Shown here one piece after another: positions 25,731 to 37,176 of a stretch of DNA of 64,000 nucleotides. Position 1 is the stretch's first letter. Each line of letters opens with the position of its first letter. Origin of the DNA: Hypericum androsaemum (Eukaryota; Streptophyta; Magnoliopsida; Malpighiales; Hypericaceae); assembly GCA_963995505.1 (NCBI GenBank), contig OZ023190.1, forward strand, positions 15,308,092-15,372,091. Direction: 5' to 3'. The translations under genes and the position numbers were made by a program. The notes beneath the pieces are model-generated. The model saw only the letters and a program-made list of their open reading frames with translations. It made no database searches and was not told where the DNA came from.

Positions 25731-26295
25731 TAACTTGTTGGCGCAACTGTTGCGATTTTTTTTTCTTTCAGTTTTCTGATAAAAATTGGATAGCTTCTTT
25801 ACTTATTGGCATAGATCCAAAACATTTGGATAATCATTTCTCAAAAAAAAACATTTGGATAATCGAGTACAAAGGTCATTAATTTTTAGAAAATTTTAGA
25901 CCATGGTCAATTTTTCTATTAATTATCACTCAACTACATAAATTGAGCCTTCGATAATCATTCTAACAATTTTTGGACAAAACATAAAGTGAAAGTACGA
26001 GGCTAACTGTCCTTTCAAGATCAACGAAACAGAAATTGTATGAGCTATTCCGAATTGAATCAAGGCAAGGATAAAAATTTCGGAGAAATCCGTTGAGCTC
26101 TCTGAGAAAATTCCTTTCCTCTGCAACTATAACCAATTTCTTAATGGACTAATTCTCGGTGTACATTGCATCATACAAGCAATAATCGCAATCTTGATAA
26201 AGAGCTTGATTAGACAGGGGACGGCCAATTTTCGGAAGAGAGAGAGGCAAAACCTTATCTGCTTCGCATATAGTTTCGAACCCGGTGTGATTGCT

Positions 26296-29200
26296 TCAAG
26301 CGACGCTTGTGTTTTCCTCGGTCTGTGGAGACGGACTTCTCTCTTTTTCATCCGAAGTAGCTGTATCCTTGTGTTCAACATCATCTAATGTGACCTCTTT
26401 TTCTGCGGTAGGCACGTCACCGTTCTCGTTTACCTTGGCTCCCTCGACGCCACTGGCCAGTCTAGGAAGTCGTCTTGATGGTGAGGTTGACAATAAACGA
26501 CCAAGTCCATCGTATAAGTTCTTTGCATCCATTATAAGGGTAGCACCCCCAGGGTAACAGCGATCGAAGCAAGTGGCACAGTATGGGTATGCAACCTACA
26601 GTTTGGTAACTGGTGAGAATGATGAATGATATGGATGGCATTGATTAGCAGAATTAACCAAAGTTGAGTCAACAGGTAAGCACCTCAATGAAGGATCGGC
26701 AGAGAGAGAGGAAAAGTCCAGACTCGGTTTCTCTGAGCATCCTAGTCGCATTATATCTCAATAGCGAATCAGAAACAGCCTGCAGCGCCTTTATTACTTC
26801 TTTCGCGAGTACAGTCTTCAATCTTGTGGGGGCACAAGGTCTTAACTCATTCATGGCAGCAGAAACACCTAAAAAGTGATTGATCAAAAGATATTTGAAT
26901 TGTGTCATAGTTGAAACAAGTTCTATATTCATTAGAGCACATAAATGTAGATAATTTGGTAGTAAATAATGATGTTTCTGGAACTTTGCAACTCATGTGA
27001 TAGGGGGTCAAAAATACTGATGGCAAACATACCATTAACAAACACTGCTAGAGGAGGATGTTCCATTAAGTATGACGGGGGAGTCACATCGTCCTGGGTT
27101 TCTTCGCCGATAGAACTGGAGTGAAAGCCGACTGCAGGTAGTGGGACCCAACGATGGGAATCCAGAACTAGCTGGAAGGAAAACATAGAATTAAATTACC
27201 ATGCAGCAGGCAGCTTGCTAGGAAGATCCTACTCTGCCCTAGGGAGAAGTAATTCAGTTACCATTACAAGTAAAGCAATTTCAAAAACCAATTTCGAAAA
27301 CCAATTTTATCAACCACTGGTCACATACCTGAAAATTATCAACTGCGGTACTCATATGCTTTGAGAATAGGTTGAGAACAGCCCTGAAGAACAACCAAAA
27401 TTAAAATATGCAAAGAAAAATTTTGACAGGTGAAGAAGCTGAAGGACCAATGCTTACTCTTCAAAAAGTGGAGGAAGCAAACCTCGAAAATCAAGACCAA
27501 CCCGATTAAGTCCCACAGCACAGTACTGCCCATGAAGCAAACAATAATATCTTTAAAATCCAGATTCCCACAACACACAATGTACAATAGAGATATTACC
27601 TATGAGAAGTATGGAACAAGACATGCAAACAGCCATGTATAGAACTCACTCTCTATAGTGATAATACCTATGAGATGTACGGAAATAAAATCATACCACT
27701 ACCACAATGTACAATTCTTACCATGCACTGGTCCAGGATATTTGACAAGGACCCCCCATCTGTTATCTTTCGAAGCATAATTTTAAGAGTTTTGAGGTGC
27801 GAGGTGATCTGATGCATGGCCCAGCTAAAGAGAAGTCCGCCATCGTAGTGCTCCTCACTTCCCGATGTATCATCAGAAAAAATTGCACGATACTGGTTCA
27901 CAACATCAAAGAGATGCATTCTGTGGCAGTTTATCATCCCTTTTAAGTACTCGTAAGCATTTTGTTGGTCTAGATCTTCAAGAATACCAGTAAGCCATGC
28001 TTCACGACATCTCAGGAACTGAAAATGATAATTAACTTGTCAAAATCTTGCATATTGGACGCTCCAAATGCACGCAGATGGAGTTCGTTATTCATCCAGT
28101 TAAAACAAAAAATATATATATGTGCACATGCAGCCATGGATGCATGGGACTACCTGCAAGCGCATTTCATACTCGGTAAACACTCCTATGCGGCGGAAGT
28201 ATCCAATAATGCTAAGGCAATCTGGAAGCTGTAATACATAGGAAGAGCTTTAAAATACAGGTAGCAAAGCGAAACATCAAGGAAGATATTGTAACTTTGA
28301 TTTGCATGCCTGGCGATAGTTCCACAACTCACCTGAATATTAGATCGGAGTTTCTGAAGAAGCTGAGAAACTAGAGATTGAGTGGTCTGCCGAACTTCAG
28401 CTGCCAATGCTTGGATGACAGGTAAACTTTGAGGAAAGAAAGCAAATGATTAATATCGATTTCCAAAAGTGAACACGTCAGACAGAATTGTCAGGCACTT
28501 AATCGACATGAACATGACTCACTCAGGATGCAAGGTTGAGAGTTTGCAAACATATGCTTCCAAGTCAAGAGCTTCATCGTAGTTTCCATTCCTCACACAC
28601 CTGCAAAAGTATGTAACAGGTGAGGCTTGCCAGTTGCCAGTGATTTGCACATGTCACAATCTGATAGATGGTCCCGTCTTAACAGAGGCTAGACACGAGA
28701 ATGGAAATAAGAGAAAAGCACCAATAAGATGGATCTACCAGCCTTGCTCTTTTCCTGATTCTCTTTGACTATTATATGGAGACGAAGATGAGGCATAAAA
28801 AATGTATAGGTTCGGAAATCAAATGAGAAATAAATGCAATGATCAAACAAAATCTACAATTTCAGACAACTACCCAGATTGGTTAGGATAAAAAAAAATT
28901 GCCAAAAAAGACCATCAAACTGCTTACGTGTCCATGAGTTGGGGGATTTCAAGCAAGTCGATCAATGTACTATGGTTGGCTAATAGCGTTTGGTTCATCT
29001 TACGCTTTTCCAAGATCTGCTCGGCAGACTCAACGAACTCGGTGCAACCTGATGTCAAGTTTGGGATCTCATTTATCTGCAAATGAAATGAATACATCAT
29101 CCATCAAGAAACAGACACGATGCCAACAAACAGATACTTCCAAAGCGAAATGCAGCCATTCACAATAACTTCTTCCAAGCAACGATTAAATCCCAAGCTC

Positions 29201-29696
29201 AAGGAGAACATTGAACCCAGCAGTCTCGAGTCAAAACATTCTGACGAAGGTAATCACAAGAACTAAACACCAACCAGTTCCTCAACCAAAATCACAAGTT
29301 CCGCTAGAAAGACGCGTACCAGAGATTCAAGATGCTTATCGATGGAAGAAACCTCCTCCTTAATAGCGAGCAACGCATCGGCGGCGGCGATAAAGGCGCG
29401 GTAATTCCCAACCGCCACCTCCTGCATCTGCCTCTGGATTCGCTCCGCATCCACCCGCAGCAACTCCGGTTCCTTCCTCCGACCAACACAAAATCGCCAG
29501 TAAGTCCATCCGATTCCAGTGCCCTAAATCACTTCCTCTAGCCAAAAATAACTATATGTTAAAAAAAGAAGAGGGGAGTTACTTTGTGGAGGCGATCGAG
29601 AGTGAAGGAGAGGAGCTCGGAGACGTAGGGCTGCTGGGAGGCGGAGGCGAGCGGGAGGAGGAGCCCCGAGGTCTCGTCTTCGGTTTCCGTCCCCAT
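26296..29696 (-). CDS. COG8: Conserved oligomeric Golgi complex subunit 8
   Basis: COG8 belongs to lobe B of the COG tether, which captures retrograde vesicles at Golgi membranes. Twelve exons: 29696-29583, 29472-29320, 29076-28928, 28600-28523, 28426-28333, 28228-28154, 28018-27722, 27525-27458, 27383-27329, 27171-27033, 26868-26684 and 26595-26296 (1707 nt, 568 residues; Arabidopsis COG8 is about the same). Family stretches visible are [20 protein letters not shown], the N-terminal coiled region [32 protein letters not shown], and [20 protein letters not shown]. The last ~60 residues are a charged low-complexity tail ending EENTSVA. No disruption found. The start is the first ATG of the exon ([11 protein letters not shown]). 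The gene lies head-to-tail upstream of TRM140 with about 0.75 kb between them. Confidence 0.93.
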
Positions 29697-30571
29697 TGCC
29701 TTTCCTTTTTCTCTCCTCTTTTACCTTACCTTGTCGCTCCAATTGCTTCTCCGAGGATTCTCCCGCCGGGGAGGAGTTCCGATCTTGGCGCGTAACAAGT
29801 AGATCTGGACGGGTGGCGAGTCCGATTCGAGTCGGTGAACCCGGCGCTTGACCCAAAGAATTTGTTTGGGTTTGGAACGGAACAAGACGGTTGCAGATTA
29901 TTTTCCTTCTTTTTATTACGTCATCATAGGGAAGAAAGTAGGCCCACTGAGACTCCTCCTCTCTTATCTTAACGCATACGATAATTGCACGGCGTCGTTT
30001 TTTCCTAATACCCGGCGACTTGCTTTTCTAGTAAACTCGAGTTGGATCATTTACAGTGCCAAGGTTCTTTCTAATATTTTTAACGCAAACTATTGTTTTT
30101 ATATAGTAGTTAAAAAAAATCAGTTGCGATTTTTTTTCACATATTTAAATTTTATGCGACCTAGAGAAATGTTTCTCGGTGAAATTAACGGAACGTCACA
30201 TATAAAACAACACCTCCCAAATTATTTTACTTATAAAAAAAACCTCCCAAAGAGGTTCACAATCCAGTTTGTTTTTTTGCCAAATAAGAAAAAGCTTAGT
30301 TATCGCTATATTATATTACATATAGGTATCTCGAATTTGAGATTAACGTGTTATAATTGAAAACAAATTATCAAAAGACATTTGACTTAATCAATAAAGA
30401 CGTACATGATTTGAAAAAAAAAACAAAATCGATGCACAGAACAGAACAGACAAACAAACATTTTCCCATTTAATTTCCCAATTTCTACAAAACATGTGGC
30501 AACAAACACAACTCCCAAACTACTAATCTACTTACTAAACTTGTGCTGCGTCCATCCATCCTTGAGTATTA
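29697..30571. other. COG8 upstream region
   Basis: 5' leader and promoter of COG8, then AT-rich spacer. ACGGCGTCGTTT lies at 29989-30000. No gene on either strand. Confidence 0.4.
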
Positions 30572-31087
30572 TTAGTACAAATCGCGAAGGAACACCAACA
30601 AACACAATGGAAGCGTGGACGTTGCAAGAGAGAGAGAAGAGGCCTTGGACGCGTAGAAGTAATAGTAAGGGTAAGGAGCACGCTGCCCAGGACTTGGAGG
30701 CCCCTGACCCATGGGAGTGTTGTAGTAATAGTTGCTAGTAGGACTAGGAGGTCCCGGAGGGTTTCCCCATATGGGGTACCACGATGGCGATGGTGGTGGC
30801 GGCGGCACTGGCTGCTCGGTCGTCTTCGGCGGAGATTCGGACTTGGGAGGTGGTGGGTATGAGTAGTCGAATGGAGGAGGGTGATAGTTATGTGGTGGGC
30901 TAGTAGAAGAAGAAGAAGGAGGAGGTGTATGTGGGGTTGGTGGTGGTGGTGAGCATATAACTGGGCAAGTGGAGCACTCACTAATGCACAACAAACCTGC
31001 CTCCTCGGAGTTGACTCTACCCGCCATGATCATATTTATCAGCCACATCTTCAAGAGCAGGATGAGCCAGTTTGGAGGCCTCGACAT
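30572..31087 (-). CDS. Secreted proline-rich (extensin-like) protein
   Basis: Single-exon frame of 171 residues. An N-terminal hydrophobic segment (LILLLKMWLINMIMAG) looks like a signal peptide. It is followed by four Cys in ECSTCPVICSPPPP, then about 90 residues rich in Pro, Ser and Tyr (PPPPKSESPP, SYPPPP, PPGPPSP). The C-terminus is a Ser-rich stretch followed by a hydrophobic tail (LATSTLPLCLLVF), consistent with a GPI-anchor signal. I infer a cell-wall or plasma-membrane-surface hydroxyproline-rich protein. Classical SPPPP extensin repeats are few, so it is a chimeric or short extensin-like type rather than a true extensin. Start could also be the second Met, 14 residues in. Confidence 0.7.
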   Translation of the reverse strand: MSRPPNWLILLLKMWLINMIMAGRVNSEEAGLLCISECSTCPVICSPPPPTPHTPPPSSSSTSPPHNYHPPPFDYSYPPPPKSESPPKTTEQPVPPPPPSPSWYPIWGNPPGPPSPTSNYYYNTPMGQGPPSPGQRAPYPYYYFYASKASSLSLATSTLPLCLLVFLRDLY

Positions 31088-32015
31088 GCTGTTGAGTTGG
31101 GTATTTTTTTTTTTTGAAATTGCAGCTTCGAAGAATGGAAGCAGGTTTTGGTGGGTTGGAAACTTGGCGACCTTGTCTTCTCAGAGACTTTATATTTTTT
31201 TTGAGTGGAAAAAATTTAGAAAAAGTTGGCATAAATCTCGGAGCTCTAGACAGTAGCATTGGATTTTGTTTTCGTCCTAAACAAAGTTTTGCTATTTCTG
31301 CAAGAGATGAGAATTGACCCACCGACGTCAATGAGATGAAATCACCTATTATTTTGTTTTACCTTCGTATCTATGTTATTGTGAAAGATAAATTTTACAC
31401 AATAACAATACCCATATACCGTAATCATTTGGCGCCTTCGTATCCATGTGGAAAGGAATTCTAAGCGTAGCTTCTTTCTCGATCCTATTCTTGCCTTTTG
31501 AAACTCCTGATACCTTTCTCCAAACCCAATCCAATCCACCTTTATGGCCACCAACTATTTCTTTTTTTCCCCTGAAATCTACCCCTTTATGCTCTCCACT
31601 TTTCTTATGCTTTTCTTCGTTGGGATGGCTTCCGTGTTTGGTTCCTCCCACAACGGATTCTAGGGACTTCTTGCTCGACTGTTGGGATATCCCATTAAGC
31701 CACGACGCCAATCACTATGAATTGTGTAACCCAGTATATCAATCAAATTGGACAACTGAGTAGGGAGTTGATCCAAGATGTCTTGGTTTAAGCCTCCAAT
31801 AGTAAAAATAATATTAAGGGAGTTAGTACTTAACTCTGAATATTAAAAATTTTAAAAAATTGGAGCACAAGTCTTTAGCCAATCTCTAATTGAAAAAAAA
31901 CCTTTAGCCAATCTCACCTGCCGGGAGCTCATGTACATGGATTGGGAACTAAGGATTCAACATAACGGGGGAGAGATGCCCTCTGCATGTTCCTTTGCTC
32001 TCTTTTGATCGAGAC
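31088..32015. other. Intergenic; unassigned open frame
   Basis: 31376-31711 (-) is open for about 111 codons with a Lys/Gly-rich, non-random-looking composition (HKKSGEHKG, GLDWVWRK) but lacks an in-frame ATG. It might be a gene fragment; I recognise no family. The rest is featureless. Confidence 0.3.
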
Positions 32016-32236
32016 CAGATTGAGTGGGGATTAAAAAAAAATTGTCCACAGGTGGAGATTCCATTTTGGGCCGTCAGATTTGATTATCTTTAAATCTGAT
32101 GGTCAATAACCTACCAGGTGGTATTGGTTTGTATGTGAAGTGATATTGGTTTGCATGTGAAATGATATTGGTTTGCAAGAGGCTGGTTTACATATGAAGT
32201 GATATTGGTTTGCATGTGTAGTGATATTGAATGTTT
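32016..32236 (+). mobile_element. Truncated copy of the minisatellite foldback element
   Basis: Begins AGATTGAGTGGGGATTAAAA, then TTGTCCACAGGTGGAGATT, then the palindrome CAGATTTGATTATC..AAATCTGATGG, then five degenerate GATATTGGTTTGCATGTG units. This is the same order as the right end of the 14.6-18.4 kb element read inward. The distal half is missing. Confidence 0.75.
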
Positions 32237-33450
32237 ACTGTCAACTTGTTTAGACGAGTATTTTGATTCGAAGGAGATTTGTTTGCCGTCTATGAGTTCT
32301 ACTATTTTTTATTAGTAATTTTTCTATTAATAAAATGTACATATTACATATACTAGTGTAGAATTTCATCAAACAAGATTATAGCCGAGACTAATTATCC
32401 TGCAGCAAAATTTAAAGGAAAAAAGCTACGATATGGAAACAACGTTTAGGGTTGACACTGATAAACACAATTCTATACATCAGGATCCAGATGATTACGT
32501 ATTTGAGCCCACTCTAATATTGGCTGTCTCATCCAACAACACATTCGTCTCGCCACACATTGATGACATAATAACCCCTACAAGTTCTACTATATTGATA
32601 TTTGATGAATAAATATCAGAGGATCTTATGCTCCTCGCGGATATTTGGAGATGTAAAAAAAATTAAGTTTGTTAATATTGGAAAGGGAGAATATTATTTT
32701 TTATTATGACTATGTCGAATTCGAACATAAATTAATCGATTAACTTAAACGTATCGTATCTCAGATTGTGACACAGAATAATTAAGATGAATTGAGGAGA
32801 TTCTCCGGACACACTTTTGTTCATGTAGGCCAGTGTAGCAGCATGGTCATGTTTCCTGTGCAAAATTAACGACTTTTATCTTGACTTTACGAATGCCTGT
32901 AGCTTTGAAAAAATTGTCTGCTTACCTTGTCCTTTCTGGAGCTTAATTCTTTTCTCTTTGAATTTTTTATTTTTTAAAAATAATTTGAGAAGGCATTTTT
33001 TAAATTAAAAAATTGGGTTTTAACAAGTAGATAGATGTAGTTCTTAAGAGCTGGTAAGAGAAAAGGGTAGAAATGGAAGAGAAGAACTGAAGGAAAGAAG
33101 CGGGACTCGATTTCAAAAGAGGTTGGCCTTTTCCTAATTAGTAAAAGACTAAAATCCCCCCAAAACTTCCCCCCCAGAGAGACAGAGAGAGGACGTTGAT
33201 TATAAGAACGTGCGTTAATGGTTGTTGCGCGGAGGAGGGCGACCACTGACGAAAGTTTTCCGTGTTCTACGAGAAGCCTCAATTGGAGAACCTGCTCTTT
33301 CGGATGCGATCTTGCTTTACACTGTTTCGCCAAACGACGACTATTGCTTTTTATTTAACCATAGGCTATAGGAACACTTCTATACATTGCTGCTATATAC
33401 GAATTATGTGTCCCTTGGCGTTCTCTAAGCGTGCGTGATGGCTCCGAGCT
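32237..33450. other. Intergenic, no gene seen
   Basis: AT-rich with no supported gene. The part nearest 33450 would be the 3' region of the kinase pseudogene. A minus-strand frame at 32974-33333 has a plausible ATG but no recognisable motif. Confidence 0.4.
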
Positions 33451-36360
33451 TCAGTAACTGTCGTCGGAATCCATTTCGCTTTCATTTTCGGGCAGTCGTC
33501 CTGTTTCCTAGAAGAATGACACCAAGAAAAAAGTTCATAAGCTATGCAAGAAGAAACAGCTTCAACGATCATTCATTCATTCAGCTGGTGGAGGATTTCT
33601 GTTGACTTACATTTGGTTCTCTACCGTGTGAAGTAGCTGCGATAGGACGTGGAATAGGCGGGCGGCCGGACTCTCCAAGCTCTCTCAATCGGTTAAGCTC
33701 GGGCACTATAACAGCGGCCAGACTCGGCCTGTCCCTCTTCCTTAATTCAGCACACTGCAGGGCTAGTTTGGCAAACTTAAGGGCCTCTTCCACTGGCCAG
33801 TCAGGAACTGCTTTGTCCAGTACGTCTGCAAAGGTTCCTCTTTCAATGGCCTTTATCACCCGGTGGGCTATGCCGATGGGAGGCAAGGAGGTGATGATCT
33901 GGAGGAACAATATTCCCAGCGAGTAGAGGTCCGATCTTGCCGTTAGCTTTCCCGACTGTTGGTACTCGGGATCTATGTAACAGAATGTACCTGCTGCTGA
34001 AGTTAAATGGTATTGTGTGACAGAATTGGCAACAGAAGGCGGGACTAATCGTGCCAGGCCAACATCGCTTATCTTGCTTAAATAGTTATGGTCTAAGAGA
34101 ATGTTGGCCGGCTTCAGAACCCTGTGGACTAGCGGCTCAGGCTTTGCTTGGTGGAGGAACAAAAGTGCAGTCGCAATCTCAGCTGCTATTTTGAACCGGA
34201 TTTGCCAGGAAAGTGGAGAGGTTTGGTTCCTTTGAAGTAACCTGTCTTCCAAGCTTCCAAAGTCCATATATTCATACACCAAGCATCCGTACTCGGGGCA
34301 CGCGCCAAGAAGAAGGACCAAGTTCGGATGCCTCGTAGAGCTGAGAACCTCGATCTACACAAGACCAAAGTGCATAGAAGAGAGCATTTATTGGTCTTTG
34401 ATGGCACAAGAAAAGAAATCAAAATGTGATTGTGGCTCTTGCTGTAGTACCTCCTGTTGGAATTGCCTCTTCCCTTGTGCAGCATTAGATCCTCACACTT
34501 TGATGGCTACCGGGGTATTATCAAGCTTGCCTCTAAAGACAGGTCCATATCCACCTTCACCAATTTTATTAGACTCTGTGGAATTATCGGTGGCACTCTC
34601 GATCTCCTCGATGGTATATCTTCGGTATCGCACGTCATTCTGAGCTAAAGCATTCAATGCACGGTTCTTCTCTTCTGCCTCCTTCTTGGCTTTCAGCTCT
34701 GCCTGCTTCCTCTTTTGGATTTCCGTCTCTGCTAGTTTCTGTGCTTCATCGGCCTATACCATAACAGAACAACCGTAAATTTTCGAGGCACGTCAACAAG
34801 CCAGATGTTCAAGTTCAGGCAACACATACCTTCTTTTTGGCTGACAGGGCCTTTTTGCAAGCTGTGCTATACATGTCCATTGTCTGCTTAAGTTCAAGCC
34901 TCAATCTTTTCATCTCGGCTTCCATGTCCTTGTGCGTCGTCTAGTTATTTGATAAACGACTATCAGGGCCATGGAACTGAAAGAAGGCATGGCTTCTATT
35001 CTCATGGTTATACATACCGATGAATGTGCAGTTAAATCAAAATCAGAAGATCCAGGAGAGTTCATGCTGTCCATGTCCAAGGCCGAGTTGTCGATGGATC
35101 CCAGCAAGATTTGCGAATAACTTTCAGAATTATCAGATGCAGATACAAGGCTCTAGGAGGATCTCGGTGCTGCACTTCCAATGTCAATGCTGTCCATGGA
35201 CACACCAGCTGCACGATTTCTGTGTACCTTCTCAGGATGAGGAGGAGGACCGAACGGTGCTCTCCCAGACTCATTGCTCCTCTCGAAGGGAACACCCGCA
35301 AAGGTTCTTGGTCCGACCTTTCCAGATTGTCCTCTACTGTGACATGAAAATAACGTCCATATTCAAAATAGAAGTTCTCATATGCATTCATTAGAAAGAT
35401 GTTATTTATAATTGTGCCCAAAATCATTGCTTGTCCTGCTCCTACCTATCTACATCCTCTTGTCCAGTGGCGATCATAGGCACGGATGATTGAGACAGCG
35501 TTGCTCCAAGTACAGGGCGTTGCGCTTGTCGCGAAGAAACAACCTTTCCTTTGGCAATCACGTACACCGAATAATACGGTGGAGCTAGCTTCATCAAGCT
35601 ATCAGGTATGTCTAGCTGCCTGAATTTCCTGCCAACAGAAAAAAAAAATATAACCAAACTAAATTGAGGTTCCCTGCCCCCTTGTAGTATTTCCTACCCG
35701 ATTCGTTCGTTCCACCGACCTTGTAAGAGTGCTTTTGTTTGAAGAACCAACTGCAATATTTCCTATTGCGTTTCTGTTGATGAAATCTAGGAGCGCTCGA
35801 GCAACCTCAATATCCTCCAGAACTACCTCCACGGCCTGAACCTGCAATATTCTCCACAAGGGTCCATGATCATCTTGCTTGTTTTCTCGCTTGCAATTGA
35901 ATTCAGCAGAGGCGATATCTACGTACCCTTTTACGAGCGCAATATGCACGGAGTGGATGAAAAAGCAGTTGCTTTTCTGAATCGTCGTCATCGTCGACGT
36001 AGCCGCTAGCCTCTGCATAGCTCTCAACCACGCAGAACGACAATTAGGCAGAAAAAGTGTGCAAAACTTACATATGATCCATGTTTATGATCCTCAGGTA
36101 TTTGTGGTCAAACGGTCGTCCCTTAGGGAAATGAAAGGAGAAATATTGAGAGGGGGTACCTACGAGATTGACTACTCCTTTGCCGGACATGGACGAGGAC
36201 GACAACGGCATTGTTGCTCGTCAGGTTATCGATAGCCCAACGGAACTTCCGCCTGCAGGCTGTTCTTGTCCTTGTCAAGTGCCACCGCGGTGGCATTGGC
36301 AAGCGACAACGAATTTGAATTCTCCGTTAATGACGACGACGTCGTCGTCTTGGCTGCCAT
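33451..36360 (-). pseudogene. USP-domain receptor-like cytoplasmic kinase, disrupted
   Basis: Family: plant USP + coiled coil + kinase proteins (RLCK IX, close to U-box kinases but without the U-box). Nine exons: 36360-36164, 36012-35927, 35841-35720, 35628-35446, 35336-35018, 34940-34830, 34753-34451, 34354-33611 and 33507-33451, about 706 codons. Seen in order: USP start TAVALDKDKNS, RAYCARK, KLAPPYYSVYVIAKGK, the coiled coil MKRLRLELKQTMDMYSTACK, kinase P-loop GEGGYGPVFRGKL, VAIKV, SDVGLARLVP and CYIDPEY. Lesions: one extra G near 36255 shifts the USP frame (KFRWAIDNL continues in the next frame), a TAG at 35153-35155, a TGA at 34493-34495 just after VAIKV, and HRD changed to HRV (34118-34120). 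Splice sites remain canonical, so it is not a processed copy. Assembly errors could explain some lesions but hardly all. Confidence 0.8.
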
Positions 36361-37176
36361 CCCCTCGACACCACCGCAACGGCTACCAACCACCAGGTCA
36401 CCGATCCGGCCGGGTAGGATGGTTGGTGGTTTGTTAATGACCAATGTAGGAAGCAGAAACCAGCCAGCCCGAGGAAGAAAGAAGCTATTGCCTTAGCCTC
36501 GTTTCTTCCTCTTGTCGTGGAATTTAAAAGTACAACTAATAGAAAGAAGAATATTGGTTGACCATGTGACGAACATGATAGTTTTAGTTTAGGCAAGAGG
36601 TTTGCGCAAAATACACATATCTGCCTCGTCACCGCCTGTCTATACATAGACGTAGATAGGCACCGTACCGGTTTTTTTCTTTTCAAAAATAGGTCTAGAA
36701 ATTATCGAATTTAAAATCTCACGACTATCAATTATTTCAATATATTCGACGGTAAAAAGAATTTGTCAAACAAAAAAATTATGTACAGCAAATAAAACAC
36801 ATTCGGTTCCGGAAGCTTGGAATCATAAGATTAAATACGAAAACGATAACTATAGATTTAATTTGTTTTACTAGAAGTCGATTTCCTTTTTTAACCCAAC
36901 AAAAACGATATTGCCATCTATCACGAAAATATGTTAATTAAACCAGATATCAAATAATTTTCAAAATATTTCGATAGTTATATTTAAATGCAGTTAAAAT
37001 TTTAATAATGTCTTATATTAAGTTTTACGAATAAAAATAATATGAGAGCTGGCCATCCATCTCGAGGCGGACTAGGGTTCCGTCCCGATCCCTGTCGTCC
37101 GGTCACAGCAATAACAACGAGACGGAGACAACAAAGAAGACGAACAAAAGAAGAATCGGGGTGACGTTGCGAGGAG
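36361..37176. other. Divergent intergenic region
   Basis: Shared upstream region between the minus-strand kinase locus and plus-strand CYP57. The left half is GC-rich leader-like sequence; 36690-37030 is AT-rich. No gene. Confidence 0.45.

Noticed and set aside
31376..31711. 111-codon Lys/Gly-rich minus-strand frame
   Set aside because: No in-frame ATG, no recognisable family and no adjoining exons; mentioned only as unassigned.
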